64,000 bases of DNA from Streptomyces sp. NBC_01306 (GCF_026340465.1 NZ_JAPEPC010000001.1:744001-808000), one strand, 5' to 3'. Shown: positions 25,350-35,038, numbered from the stretch's first letter. Translations and numbers: made by a program. The notes: generated by a model from the letters alone, not told the origin.

Positions 25350-26501
25350 TCAGGCGACGGAGCCTATCCGGCCTGCCGGGCCCGTCGAGCCGTCGTGGTG
25401 GATGGGCGTGTGTGCGCCGGTGAGCGGGACACCGGTGCCGCCCCGCCGGTGGGCGACGATCTCCGCGCCGATGGACAGGGCGGTCTCCTCGGGGGTCCTG
25501 GCGCCGAGGTCCAGGCCGATGGGCGAGCGGAGGCGGTTCAGTTCCATCTCGGTGACGCCGACCTCGCGGAGCCGGGTGTTCCGGTCGAGGTGGGTACGGC
25601 GTGAGCCCATCGCGCCCACATAGGCGACCGGCAGGGTGAGAGCCAGTTTCAGCAGCGGCACGTCGAACTTCGCGTCGTGCGTGAGGACGCAGAGCACGGT
25701 CCTGCTGTCGACCTCGGTGGACTCCAGATAGCGGTGCGGCCAGTCGACGACGATCTCGTCGGCGTCCGGGAAGCGGGTGACGGTCGCGAAGACCGGGCGT
25801 GCGTCGCAGACGGTGACCCGGTAGCCGAGCAGTTTGCCCACGCTGACCAGGGCCGACGCGAAATCGATCGCACCGAAGACGATCATCCGGGGCGGCGGCA
25901 CGCTCGACTCGACCAGCAGCGTCAGCGGGCGCCCGCAGAGGGAGCCGTCCTCGCCGATCGTGATGGTCTCGGTGCGGCCCGCGTCCAGCATGGCCAGCGC
26001 CTGGGAGACGGCGGTGCGGTCCAGCTCCCGTTGGCCGCCCAGCGTCCCTTCGTACGATCCGTCGGTGTGGACCAGCACGGCGCGGCCCAGCAGATCGTCG
26101 GGGCCTTCGGTGATCCGGGCCACGGCTGCCGACGTGCCTTCGGCGGCGGCGGCCAGCGCGGCCATGTACGTCTGGCGCGACGGTGCGCCGGCCCGGAGCG
26201 GGGTGATCAGTATGTCGATGACTCCGCCGCAGGTCAGGCCTACGGCGAAGGCATCCTCGTCGCTGTAGCCGAAGCGTTCGACGACGCTGCGGCCGGTTTC
26301 CAGGGCTTCCTGGCAGAGTTCGTAGACCGCCCCCTCCACACAGCCGCCGGAGACCGACCCGATCGCGGTGCCCTCGGTGTCCACCGCGAGTGCGGCTCCG
26401 GGGCGGCGCGGTGCGCTTCCGCCGACCGCCACCACGGTGGCGACGGCGAATTCGCGTCCCTGCTCGACCCACCGGTTCAGTTCTTCGGCGATGTCCAGCA
26501 T
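25350..26501 (-). CDS. xdhC: XdhC/CoxI-family molybdenum cofactor maturation protein
   Basis: XdhC (383 aa) binds molybdenum cofactor and presents it for sulfuration before insertion into xanthine dehydrogenase. Signatures: GGSAPRRPGAALAV, SGGCVEGAVYELCQEAL near the N-terminus with the cofactor-linked cysteine, and the Rossmann-like second half RMIVFGAIDFASAL with THDAKFDVPLL and VGAMGSRRTH. GAGGAG precedes ATG 26501. It is the last gene of the purine-catabolism operon, about 40 bases after the permease. Confidence 0.92.
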   Translation of the reverse strand: MLDIAEELNRWVEQGREFAVATVVAVGGSAPRRPGAALAVDTEGTAIGSVSGGCVEGAVYELCQEALETGRSVVERFGYSDEDAFAVGLTCGGVIDILITPLRAGAPSRQTYMAALAAAAEGTSAAVARITEGPDDLLGRAVLVHTDGSYEGTLGGQRELDRTAVSQALAMLDAGRTETITIGEDGSLCGRPLTLLVESSVPPPRMIVFGAIDFASALVSVGKLLGYRVTVCDARPVFATVTRFPDADEIVVDWPHRYLESTEVDSRTVLCVLTHDAKFDVPLLKLALTLPVAYVGAMGSRRTHLDRNTRLREVGVTEMELNRLRSPIGLDLGARTPEETALSIGAEIVAHRRGGTGVPLTGAHTPIHHDGSTGPAGRIGSVA

Positions 26502-26539
26502 GTCGGTCTCCTCACGGATATGTGAAAGGGGGCGGGCGA

Positions 26540-28018
26540 CTAACTGACGCCCAGCCAGCTCTCAATGGGATGGAGTGCGAAGTAGGCCAGGAACACTGCG
26601 GTGAGTACCCACATCAGCCAGCCGATCTCCCGGAACTTGCCCTGGACGGCCTTGATGAGGACGTGGGAGATGACGCCGGCCGCGATGCCCACGGTGATGG
26701 AGTAGGCGAACGGCATCAGAACGGTGGTCAGGAACACCGGGATGGAGGTGGCCTGGTCGTTCCAGTCGATGTGCTTGGCGTTGGTCAGCATCATCGAGCC
26801 GATGACGACCAGCGCGGCGGACGCGACCTGGGTGGGGATGAGCTGGGCGAGCGGGGTGAAGACCAGGCAGAGCGCGAAGCCGAGGCCGGTGACAACGCTG
26901 GCGAGGCCGGTGCGCGCACCGTCCCCGACGCCCGCGGTGGACTCGACGAAGACCGTCTGGCCGGACGCCCCGGCGAGACCCCCGACGATGCCGCCGGCGC
27001 CGTCGATCGTCAGGGCCTTGTTGAGGCCCGGCATCTTCCCGTCCTTGTCGACGAGGTTGGCCTGCTGGCCGACACCGATGATCGTGCCGATCGCGTCGAA
27101 GAACCCGGCGAGCACCAGGGTGAAGACGATGACACCGACGGTGATGCCGCCGACGTGACCGATACCGCTGAACGAGACACTGCCGAAGAGACCGAAGTCC
27201 GGCGCGCTGACGGGCGAGCCGTGGAGCGCAGGGGCGTTGAGTCCCCAGTCCTTCTGGCTGAGCCCGGCGACCTGGTTGACGATCGCGGCGAAGACGGTGC
27301 CGCCGACGATGCCGATCAGGATCGCGCCGGGGACCTTGCGGACCTGGAGCGCGAAGATCAGCAGGAGGGTGACGGCGAAGCAGACCACCGGCCACCCGGT
27401 GAGCATGTCACTGGTGCCCAGCTGGAGCGGCTTGGCTCCGGAGACGCCGCCGGGGCCCTTCATCCCGGTGACGAAGCCTGCCTGGACCAGGCCGATGAGG
27501 CAGACGAAGAGGCCGATGCCCATGGTGATGGCGTGCTTCAGCGCCAGTGGGATGGCGTTCATGATGAGTTCGCGCAAGCCGGTGACGACCAGCAGCACGA
27601 TGATGGCGCCGTAGATGATGCACATCGCGAACGCGTTGCCCCAGGTCATCTCCGGGGCGACCTGGTACGCCATGACCGCGGAGACGCCGAGCCCCGCCGC
27701 GAGGGCCAGCGGCACGTTGCCGATGAAGCCCATCACCAGGGTGGTGACGGCCGCGGCGAGCGCGGTGGCGGTGGTGATCTGGCCGCCGTTGAGATGGTGG
27801 CCGGTGACATCGGCGCCGGAGAGGATCACCGGGTTCAGGAGGATGATGTACGCCATCGCCATGAAGGTGGTGATGCCGCCGCGCACCTCCGTCGCGACCG
27901 TCGATCCTCTCTTTGTTATGTGAAAGTACCGGTCCAGCCAGGACCTGCCGGCCGGCTGGCGCGTGCCCGCGCCGGCGTCTTCCGGCACGGTGTCTGGCTC
28001 AAGGGACTGCTGGGTCAT
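26540..28018 (-). CDS. NCS2-type purine permease (AzgA/PbuG-like)
   Basis: A 492-aa transporter with about twelve helices. TEVRGGITTFMAMAYIILLNP at the N-terminus is diagnostic of the AzgA branch of NCS2 carriers that import adenine, guanine or hypoxanthine. GHVGGITVGVIVFTLVLAGFFDAIGT and ESTAGVGDGARTGLASV are further family motifs. ATG 28018 with GGGAG upstream is preferred to TTG 28033. Location between the xanthine dehydrogenase genes and xdhC shows it feeds purines into that pathway. Confidence 0.93.
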   Translation of the reverse strand: MTQQSLEPDTVPEDAGAGTRQPAGRSWLDRYFHITKRGSTVATEVRGGITTFMAMAYIILLNPVILSGADVTGHHLNGGQITTATALAAAVTTLVMGFIGNVPLALAAGLGVSAVMAYQVAPEMTWGNAFAMCIIYGAIIVLLVVTGLRELIMNAIPLALKHAITMGIGLFVCLIGLVQAGFVTGMKGPGGVSGAKPLQLGTSDMLTGWPVVCFAVTLLLIFALQVRKVPGAILIGIVGGTVFAAIVNQVAGLSQKDWGLNAPALHGSPVSAPDFGLFGSVSFSGIGHVGGITVGVIVFTLVLAGFFDAIGTIIGVGQQANLVDKDGKMPGLNKALTIDGAGGIVGGLAGASGQTVFVESTAGVGDGARTGLASVVTGLGFALCLVFTPLAQLIPTQVASAALVVIGSMMLTNAKHIDWNDQATSIPVFLTTVLMPFAYSITVGIAAGVISHVLIKAVQGKFREIGWLMWVLTAVFLAYFALHPIESWLGVS

Positions 28019-28182
28019 GGTGCCTACTCCCAAGGTTCAAAGGGGCACCCGCCTGGAGATTGGAGACGCGGGATTTGGGATGCTGCGTGGGCTGCACGAC
28101 CCGGGGGACGGCCCGAGACGAAGGGGGTACTGCTCTGTGGGGACTGTGGGGGCAAGGACCGCGAGCGGGGCGGTACTGGTAA

Positions 28183-28241
28183 CTCCGGGCGGCGCGCGCT
28201 GGGAAGTGTGACGTTCCTAGGAGGCACAGCGCCGCCCGGAG
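28183..28241 (-). other. Long-loop inverted repeat between xanthine dehydrogenase and permease genes
   Basis: CTCCGGGCGGCGC at 28183-28195 pairs with its exact complement at 28229-28241 across a 33-base loop, just after the stop of the large-subunit gene. It may partially terminate the transcript or protect the upstream message, setting different levels for enzyme and permease. The 237-bp spacer holds nothing else I can call. Confidence 0.5.
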
Positions 28242-28254
28242 AGCTTGGGGCCGG

Positions 28255-30639
28255 TCAGGTGGCCGTGAGGTGCTCCGGCCTGATCGGTGTCCGGTTCAGT
28301 TCGAGTCCGGTCGCATTGCGGATCGCCGCGAGGACCGCCGGGGTGGAGGACAGCGTCGGGGCCTCGCCGATACCGCGCAGACCGTACGGGGCGTGCTCGT
28401 CGGCGAGTTCGAGTACGTCGACGGGGATCGTCGGGGTGTCGAGGATCGTCGGGATCAGGTAGTCCGTGAAGGAGGGGTTGCGCACCTTCGCGGTCTTCGG
28501 GTCGACGATGATCTCCTCCATCACCGCGACGCCCAGGCCCTGGGTCGTACCGCCCTGGATCTGGCCGACGACGGAGAGCGGGTTGAGCGCCTTGCCGACG
28601 TCCTGGGCCACCGCGAGTTCGATGACCTTGACCAGGCCGAGCTCGGTGTCCACCTCGACGACCGCGCGGTGGGCGGCGAACGAGTACTGGACGTGCCCGT
28701 CGCCCTGGCCGGTCACCAGGTCGAAGGCGACCGTGGGACGGTGGCGCCACTCCAGTTCCAGGTCCACCGCCTCGTCCTCCAGCACGTCGACCAGGTCCGC
28801 CAGGACCTCGCCGCCGTCGGTGACGACCTTGCCGCCCTCCAGGAGGAGTTCGGCCGTCGCCCAGGCCGGGTGGTACGTGCCGAGCTTGGCCCGGCCGATC
28901 TCCAGGACCTTCTCGCGGACGGCCTCCGCGGTGTTCTTCACCGCGCCGCCGGTCATGTACGTCTGCCGGGAGGCGGATGTCGAACCGGCCGAGCCGACCT
29001 GGGTGTCGGCCGGGTGGATGGTCACCTGGTTGACGCCGAGTTCGGTGCGGACGATCTGCGCGTGGACGGTGACGCCGCCCTGGCCGACCTCGGCCATCGC
29101 GGTGTGCACGGTCGCGACGGGCTCGCCGTTGATGATCTCCATCCGCACCCGGGCGGTGGAGTAGTCGTCGAAGCCCTCGGAGAAGCCGACGTTCTTGAGG
29201 CCGACCGCGTAGCCGACACCGCGTACGACGCCCTCGCCGTGCGTGGTGTTGGAGAGGCCGCCGGGCAGGGCGCGGACGTCCGCGTCCTCGCCGGCCGAGA
29301 GCCACTGCTGCTCGGGCGGCAGCGGACGCGACTTGACCAGGCGCAGCAGTTCGGCGACGGGCGCCGGCGAGTCACAGGCCTGGCCGGTCGGCAGCAGCGT
29401 GCCCTGCTCCATGGCGTTGAGCTGGCGGAACTCCACCGGATCCATGTCCAGCTTCGCCGCGAGCTTGTCCATCTGCGCCTCGTACGCGAAGCACGCCTGG
29501 ACCGCGCCGAAGCCGCGCATGGCGCCGCAGGGCGGGTTGTTGGTGTAGAGCGCGAGGGCCTCGATGTCGACGTCCTCGATGACGTACGGGCCCACGGCGA
29601 GCGAGGATGCGTTGCCGACGACCGCCGGGGAAGCGGACGCGTAGGCGCCGCCGTCCAGCACGATCCGGCACTTCATGTGGGTGAGCTTGCCGTCCTTGGT
29701 GGCGCCGTGCTCGTAGTGGAGCTTCGCCGGGTGGCGGTGGACGTGGCCGAAGAAGGACTCGAACCGGTTGTAGACGATCTTGACCGGCTTGCCGGTGCGG
29801 AGCGCCAGCAGGCAGGCGTGGATCTGCATCGACAGGTCCTCGCGGCCGCCGAACGCGCCGCCGACGCCGGAGAGCGTCATCCGGACCTTCTCCTCGGGCA
29901 GGCCGAGGACCGGCGCGATCTGCCGGAGGTCGGAGTGCAGCCACTGGGTGGCGACGTACAGGTCGACACCGCCGTCCTCGGCGGGCACGGCGAGGCCGGA
30001 CTCCGGGCCGAGGAACGCCTGGTCCTGCATACCGAAGTAGTAGTCGCCGGTGACGATGACGTCGGCGCGCTTCGCGGCCTCGTCGGCGTCACCGCGGAAG
30101 ATCGGCTGGCGGTGCACGATGTTCGGGTGCGGGACATGGCCGATGTGGTGGTCGTCGCGGCCCTCGTGGATGAGCAGCGCGTCCGGCCCGGTCGCCGACG
30201 CCTCGTCGGTGATGACGGGCAGCTCGACGTACTCGATCTTGATCTTGGCCGCGGCCCGGCGCGCGGTCTCCGGGTGGTCGGCGGCGACGAGTGCCACCGG
30301 CTCGCCGTGGTGGCGGACCTTTCCATGGGCGAGAACCGGGGTGTCCTGGATCTCCAGGCCGTAGTTCTTCACCTCGGTGGGCAGGTCGTCGTACGTGAGC
30401 ACGGAGTAGACGCCGGACGTCGCGAGCGCTTCGGAGATGTCGATCGACTTGATCTCGGCGTGCGCGGTGGTGGAGCGGAGGGTGAAGCCCCAGAGCATGT
30501 CCTCGTGCCACATGTCGGACGAGTAGGCGAACTCGCCGGTGACCTTGAGGGTGCCGTCGGGGCGGAGCGTGGACTCGCCGATGCCGCCCTTGGTCTTCGA
30601 GCCCTGCTTGATGTTGGTGGGTGAACCAGTGACGCCCAT
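28255..30639 (-). CDS. Xanthine dehydrogenase, molybdopterin-binding subunit
   Basis: A 794-aa catalytic subunit of the xanthine oxidase family that hydroxylates hypoxanthine and xanthine to urate. The N-terminal ald_Xan domain (TLKVTGEFAYSSDMW) is followed by cofactor-binding motifs GVGGAFGGRED, AMRGFGAVQACFAYEAQMD and AEVGQGGVTVHAQI; the catalytic Glu is expected near the end in YGLRGIGEAP. It forms a three-subunit enzyme with the two genes upstream, starts 2 bases after the iron-sulfur gene, and has the length usual for separate PucD/XdhB-type subunits. Confidence 0.95.
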   Translation of the reverse strand: MGVTGSPTNIKQGSKTKGGIGESTLRPDGTLKVTGEFAYSSDMWHEDMLWGFTLRSTTAHAEIKSIDISEALATSGVYSVLTYDDLPTEVKNYGLEIQDTPVLAHGKVRHHGEPVALVAADHPETARRAAAKIKIEYVELPVITDEASATGPDALLIHEGRDDHHIGHVPHPNIVHRQPIFRGDADEAAKRADVIVTGDYYFGMQDQAFLGPESGLAVPAEDGGVDLYVATQWLHSDLRQIAPVLGLPEEKVRMTLSGVGGAFGGREDLSMQIHACLLALRTGKPVKIVYNRFESFFGHVHRHPAKLHYEHGATKDGKLTHMKCRIVLDGGAYASASPAVVGNASSLAVGPYVIEDVDIEALALYTNNPPCGAMRGFGAVQACFAYEAQMDKLAAKLDMDPVEFRQLNAMEQGTLLPTGQACDSPAPVAELLRLVKSRPLPPEQQWLSAGEDADVRALPGGLSNTTHGEGVVRGVGYAVGLKNVGFSEGFDDYSTARVRMEIINGEPVATVHTAMAEVGQGGVTVHAQIVRTELGVNQVTIHPADTQVGSAGSTSASRQTYMTGGAVKNTAEAVREKVLEIGRAKLGTYHPAWATAELLLEGGKVVTDGGEVLADLVDVLEDEAVDLELEWRHRPTVAFDLVTGQGDGHVQYSFAAHRAVVEVDTELGLVKVIELAVAQDVGKALNPLSVVGQIQGGTTQGLGVAVMEEIIVDPKTAKVRNPSFTDYLIPTILDTPTIPVDVLELADEHAPYGLRGIGEAPTLSSTPAVLAAIRNATGLELNRTPIRPEHLTAT

Positions 30640-30641
30640 GA

Positions 30642-31235
30642 TCAGACCGTCTCTTCCTGGCGAGCGGACGCGAGGCGGACCGCGTCGAGGATCTTCTCGT
30701 AACCGGTGCAGCGGCAGAGGTTGCCGGAGAGCGCCTCACGGATGTCCGCGTCGGACGGTGAGTCGTTCTGCTCCAGCAGTTCGTCGGCGGCGACCAGCAG
30801 ACCCGGGGTGCAGAAACCGCACTGCACGGCGCCGGCGTCGATGAACGCCTGCTGGATCGGGGAGAGGTCACCGGCCTCGCCGGAACGGCCGTCGGTCGGC
30901 TTGGACTGCCAGCGCTTGGCGGCGTCCAGGCTGGTGCCGCAGCCCGACGAGGAGCAGCCGGTGCCGGGGTGGGCGCCGTCGCGGTGCTTGGAGTAGTCCG
31001 CCAGGCCCTCGACCGTGACGATCTCGCGGCCCTCGGCCTGCCCGGCGGCGACCAGGCAGGAGCAGACCGGGACGCCGTCGAGGCGCACCGTGCAGGAGCC
31101 GCACTCGCCCTGCTCGCAGGCGTTCTTGGAGCCGGGCAGGCCCATGCGCTCGCGGAGCACGTAGAGCAGGCTCTCGCCCTCCCAGACGTCGTCGGCCTCC
31201 TGCGGACGGCCGTTGACCGTGAAGTTCACGCGCAT
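30642..31235 (-). CDS. Xanthine dehydrogenase, 2Fe-2S subunit
   Basis: A 197-aa iron-sulfur subunit carrying electrons from the molybdenum centre to FAD. The plant-type cluster is CEQGECGSCTV with a further Cys, and the second cluster is VQCGFCTPG plus CRCTGY. Between the two lies a roughly 40-residue Gly/Ser-rich insertion with two extra cysteines (TGCSSSGCGTS), which makes the protein longer than the usual 155-170 residues. ATG 31235 overlaps the FAD-subunit stop by one base. Confidence 0.94.
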   Translation of the reverse strand: MRVNFTVNGRPQEADDVWEGESLLYVLRERMGLPGSKNACEQGECGSCTVRLDGVPVCSCLVAAGQAEGREIVTVEGLADYSKHRDGAHPGTGCSSSGCGTSLDAAKRWQSKPTDGRSGEAGDLSPIQQAFIDAGAVQCGFCTPGLLVAADELLEQNDSPSDADIREALSGNLCRCTGYEKILDAVRLASARQEETV

Positions 31236-32125
31236 TATGCGACTCCCTCTGTGCTGCGGCCGTTGCCGCGGTACGACTCCCAGGTCCAGCCGAGCGTGCG
31301 GCGGGCCATGATGCCGACGGCGTGACGGCGGTAGTTGGCCGTGCCGCGGACGTCGTCGATCGGGTTCGCGGCGCCGGAGACCAGCTGGGCGAACTGCTTG
31401 GCGATCGACGGGGTGATGATCTTTCCGCTCTCCCAGAAGCCGCCCTCGTCGAGCGCCGCGTTCAGGAAGTCCTCGGCCGCCTTCGCCCGGATCGGGGTCG
31501 GGGCGGCCGAGCCGATGCCGGTGCGGACCGTGCGGGTCTCGGGGTGCAGCGCGATACCGAAGGCGCACACCGCGATGACCATCGCGTTGCGGGTGCCGAC
31601 CTTGGAGTACTGCTGCGGGCCGTCGGCCTTCTTGAGGTGGACCGACTTGATGAGCTCGTCGGGTGCGAGCGCGTTGCGCTTCACACCGGTGTAGAAGTCG
31701 TCGATGGGGATCAGCCGGGAGCCGCGCACCGACTCGGCCTCGACCTGGCAGCCGGCGGCGAGCAGCGCCGGGTGGGCGTCACCGGCGGGCGACGCCGTGC
31801 CGAGGTTGCCGCCGACACCGCCGCGGTTGCGGATCTGCGGGGAGGCCACGGTGTGCGATGCGAGCGCGAGACCGGGCAGCTCCGTGCGCAGATGCTGCAT
31901 GATCTTGGCGTACGGGACGGACGCGCCCAGCTGGACGGTCTCCTCGCCGACATGCCACTCGCTGAGGAGGCCGATCCGGTTCAGATCCAGGAGGTACTGG
32001 GGCCGGCGGTGGTCGAAGTTGATCTCCACCATGATGTCGGTGCCACCGGCGATCGGCACAGCCGTGGGGTGCTCGGCCTTGGCGGCGAGCGCCTCCTCCC
32101 AGCTGGCGGGGCGAAGGAAGTCCAT
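31235..32125 (-). CDS. Xanthine dehydrogenase, FAD-binding subunit
   Basis: A 296-aa subunit of the CO dehydrogenase flavoprotein type. FAD motifs AGGTDIMVEIN and the TVASPQIRNRGGVGGNLGTASPAGD region are typical. It takes electrons from the iron-sulfur subunit and passes them to NAD+. First gene of the purine-catabolism operon, divergent from pucR; the purine-rich sequence AAGAGAG precedes ATG 32125. It overlaps the next gene by one base (TAATG). Confidence 0.94.
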   Translation of the reverse strand: MDFLRPASWEEALAAKAEHPTAVPIAGGTDIMVEINFDHRRPQYLLDLNRIGLLSEWHVGEETVQLGASVPYAKIMQHLRTELPGLALASHTVASPQIRNRGGVGGNLGTASPAGDAHPALLAAGCQVEAESVRGSRLIPIDDFYTGVKRNALAPDELIKSVHLKKADGPQQYSKVGTRNAMVIAVCAFGIALHPETRTVRTGIGSAAPTPIRAKAAEDFLNAALDEGGFWESGKIITPSIAKQFAQLVSGAANPIDDVRGTANYRRHAVGIMARRTLGWTWESYRGNGRSTEGVA

Positions 32126-32411
32126 GTAGCGGCTCTCTTCTTCTCATTCGGGGTTGTTCGCTGGGGCCCGGGACGGCCGGCCCTCGACTGGACGTTCATC
32201 TGCTGTTAACGCTTGACGGCACAAGTACACAAGCCGGGCCGCGCGGGGTGCAGTCACCGAAACCATGAAGGAGTTGGCTGGTGTCCTTGGTCGTCTTGTA
32301 TGTTCGAACGAAAGACGGGGTTCAGTTACCTCTTGGCTTTCCTCTGGAAACGACTAGTTCCGCCGACCGGCTGTACCGGGACGGCGGACGATACGGATCG
32401 GCGGCGACGAG
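32126..32411. promoter_or_regulatory. Divergent promoter region of the xanthine dehydrogenase operon and pucR
   Basis: This 286-bp region should contain the operon promoter and PucR control sites. The most striking element is GTTCGAAC at 32302-32309, a perfect 8-bp palindrome in AT-richer sequence, flanked by GTCTT at 32293-32297 and AAGAC at 32312-32316, an imperfect extension of the symmetry. It is a candidate PucR operator; no experimental consensus was applied. Confidence 0.45.
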
Positions 32412-34115
32412 ATGCGGCTGCGCGCACTGCTGGACACGGACGCGCTGGGCCTGCGCCTGCTCGGTGGTGAGGACGAGCTGGACCGCACGGTCCGGGGCGT
32501 GATGACGACGGATCTGCGTGATCCGAGCCGGTACCTCACCGGGGGTGAACTGGTCCTGACGGGGCTCGCCTGGCGGCGCTCCGCCGAGGACTCCGAGCCG
32601 TTCGTACGGATCCTGGCGAGCGCCGGGGTGGTGGGGCTCGCGGCGGGTGAGGCGGAGCTGGGGGACATCCCCGACGACCTGGTGGAGGCCTGTGTGCGCC
32701 ACCGGCTGCCGATCTTCGCGGTGGAGGAGTCGGTCGCCTTCGCCGTCGTCACCGAGTACGTGGTGCGGCAGGTATCGGGCGAGCGGGCCGGGGACCTGGC
32801 CGCCGTCGTGGACCGGCACCGCAGGCTGATGACGTCGGGGCCGGCGGGCGGCGGCCCCGACGTGGTGCTCGACCTGCTGACCACCGACCTGGATCTGCAC
32901 GCGTGGGTGCTCTCCCCCACCGGCCGGCAGATCGCCGGGGCGGGCGACCCGCTGCCGGAAGGGACCGGCGCCGTGCTGGCGGCCGGGCACCTCGCCGCGA
33001 CCCGGACCGGGCGCCGGGGACCGCACCGGGTGACGGTGCACTCCACCTCGTACTCGCTGTTCCCGGTGCGGGGCGGCGGGCGCGGCGCGGCCTCCGGCCT
33101 CCGCGATGTGCGCGAGACGGTGCTCTCCGACTGGCTGCTCGCCGTCGAGGCGGACGCGAGTGACTGGCCGGCCGCCCGGCTGGATCTGCTCCAGGGTGTG
33201 ACCCAGCTGATCGCCGTCGAGCGCGACCGGCGCGACGCGGCCCGTACCGTACGGCGCAGGCTCGCCCAGGAAGTTCTCGAACTGGTCCAGACGGGTGCGC
33301 CGCCCGCCGAGATCGCCGCCAGGCTGCGGGTGGCCGCGCCGGTGCTGATGCCCGGGATCGGGGCGGCTCCGCGCTGGCAGGTGGTCGTCGCCCGGGTCGA
33401 CTGGGACCAGCAGGACGGACCGGTCATCGACGCGGGCCCGGTGGCCCAGTCCCTGCTTGAGGAGATCCTGGTCGAGCAGGCGCTGCCGGGCGGCTCGGGC
33501 CCGGGTTCGTCCGACCGGATCGCGGTGGCCCACACGGGTGACGAGGCCATCGCGCTCGTGCCCCTGCCGCCGCTCGCGCCGGACGCCGGGGAAGACGAGG
33601 CGGACCGGACGCCGGACACCGGGCTGCACGCGGACGAGCTGCTCACCTCCGTACGCGAACCGCTCACGGCCGGGCTCGCCGACGACGGGCGGCTGACGCT
33701 CGGGGTCTCCGCATCCGTGCACTCGGCCGAGGGGCTGCGCGGCGCCCTGGAGGAGGCCAGGCACGCCCGGCGGGTGGCCGCGGCCCGGCCGGGCCGGGTC
33801 TGCGCCGCGGGCCACCACGAACTGGCCTCGCACGTGCTGCTGCTGCCGTTCGTCCCCGATGACGTACGGCGGGCGTTCACCGCCCGGCTGCTCGACCCGC
33901 TGCGGGACTACGACAGGCGGCACCGGGCGGAGCTGATCCCGACCCTGGAAGCCTTCCTGGACTGCGACGGTTCATGGACCCGGTGCGCGACCCGGCTGCA
34001 TCTGCATGTCAACACGCTGCGCTACCGCGTCGGCCGGATCGAGCAGTTGACGGGACGTGACCTCTCGCGCCTGGAGGACAAGCTCGATTTCTTCCTGGCC
34101 CTGCGGATGAGCTGA
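32412..34115 (+). CDS. pucR: PucR-family transcriptional regulator of purine catabolism
   Basis: A 567-aa regulator. The N-terminal PucR sensor domain (LRALLDTDALGLRLLGGEDELDR, VRGVMTTDLRDPSRYLTGGELVL) covers about residues 1-125, a GGDEF-like CdaR middle region follows, and the C-terminus is the PucR helix-turn-helix (RHRAELIPTLEAFLDCDGSW, LHLHVNTLRYRVGRIEQLTG). Divergent position next to xanthine dehydrogenase marks it as the local controller. The ribosome binding site of ATG 32412 is weak. Confidence 0.93.
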   Translation: MRLRALLDTDALGLRLLGGEDELDRTVRGVMTTDLRDPSRYLTGGELVLTGLAWRRSAEDSEPFVRILASAGVVGLAAGEAELGDIPDDLVEACVRHRLPIFAVEESVAFAVVTEYVVRQVSGERAGDLAAVVDRHRRLMTSGPAGGGPDVVLDLLTTDLDLHAWVLSPTGRQIAGAGDPLPEGTGAVLAAGHLAATRTGRRGPHRVTVHSTSYSLFPVRGGGRGAASGLRDVRETVLSDWLLAVEADASDWPAARLDLLQGVTQLIAVERDRRDAARTVRRRLAQEVLELVQTGAPPAEIAARLRVAAPVLMPGIGAAPRWQVVVARVDWDQQDGPVIDAGPVAQSLLEEILVEQALPGGSGPGSSDRIAVAHTGDEAIALVPLPPLAPDAGEDEADRTPDTGLHADELLTSVREPLTAGLADDGRLTLGVSASVHSAEGLRGALEEARHARRVAAARPGRVCAAGHHELASHVLLLPFVPDDVRRAFTARLLDPLRDYDRRHRAELIPTLEAFLDCDGSWTRCATRLHLHVNTLRYRVGRIEQLTGRDLSRLEDKLDFFLALRMS

Positions 34116-34252
34116 CGCGCGGGGCCCTGCGGGGGGCCCACGCGGAGCCGCACATTGTGAATTGATTCACCCAACCCCTTGGCCCGGCGTGCCAATCCGT
34201 GCTGAGATGCGCCCAGACTCAACAGCTCAATGGTGCGCTCGGGGAGGGCAAT

Positions 34253-35038
34253 GTGGCCTATACCGCCATGTCTGGTTACGGAACGACAGCTGATGACGAT
34301 CCTCCACTCCAGACCGCGGTATGGCGGCTGCGCTCGCGCGGCTGCTGGGCGGACGCGGCCGCCCTGCTGGAACCGCACGCGAAGCACGACGCCGAGGCGG
34401 CCCTGCACCGGGCCGCGCTGCTGATCGAGCGGTGTCTCTACACGGAACAGGGCTGGACGGACGCGGAGGACGCCCTGCGGACGGCCGAAGCGCTCGCCCG
34501 CAGCGACGAGGCACGGGGTGCCGCGGCCTGTGAACGCGGCCAGCTCGGTTACGCGTCAACACTGTTGGGCGTACGGGACCGGGCCGACGAGGCGCGGGCC
34601 GCGATGGGCAGGGCCGCCGCCCTGATCGCGCCGGGCTCGGCGGGCCGGCCGCTCCTGGACTTCCGCCGCGGGCTGATCGCCCAGAACCTGGCCGACTCCG
34701 CCCAGTCGGCGCGCGCCGCCTACCGCCGGGCCCACGCGGGCGCCACGGCGCACGGTCAGACACTGCTGCTCTCCTTCACCTGGCGCCATCTGGCCTCGCT
34801 GGCCCTGCGGGAGGGCGAACTCGCCGAAGCCAGGCACGGGTTCACCGAGTCCCTGCGGATACGGGAGGAGCTGGGCTACCTCGTCGGTACGGCCCCGGCA
34901 CTCGCCGCGCTCGCCGACGCGGAGCCCGAACCGGAGGCGACCAGACTGCGGGCCGAGGCGGCCCGGCTGTTCCGGCTGCTCGACGGCGTACCGACCTGGC
35001 TGGCCGCGCAGCTCACACCACCGGCCGCGGCGGTGTGA
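34253..35038 (+). CDS. TPR-like helical repeat protein, unknown function
   Basis: A 261-aa, alanine-rich, all-helical protein built of about six 34-40 residue helix pairs (for example EAALHRAALLIERCLYTEQG and ALREGELAEARHGFTESLRIR), the look of tetratricopeptide repeats. No signal peptide or membrane segment. GTG 34253 is chosen because GGAGG is five bases upstream; ATG 34268 is an alternative. Partners unknown. It converges on a GntR-family regulator. Confidence 0.7.
   Translation: MAYTAMSGYGTTADDDPPLQTAVWRLRSRGCWADAAALLEPHAKHDAEAALHRAALLIERCLYTEQGWTDAEDALRTAEALARSDEARGAAACERGQLGYASTLLGVRDRADEARAAMGRAAALIAPGSAGRPLLDFRRGLIAQNLADSAQSARAAYRRAHAGATAHGQTLLLSFTWRHLASLALREGELAEARHGFTESLRIREELGYLVGTAPALAALADAEPEPEATRLRAEAARLFRLLDGVPTWLAAQLTPPAAAV

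Noticed and set aside
28270..30624. 784-codon plus-strand open frame across the xanthine dehydrogenase large subunit
   Set aside because: Exact antisense of a gene with clear molybdenum-enzyme motifs; composition is that of a shadow frame in high-GC DNA.
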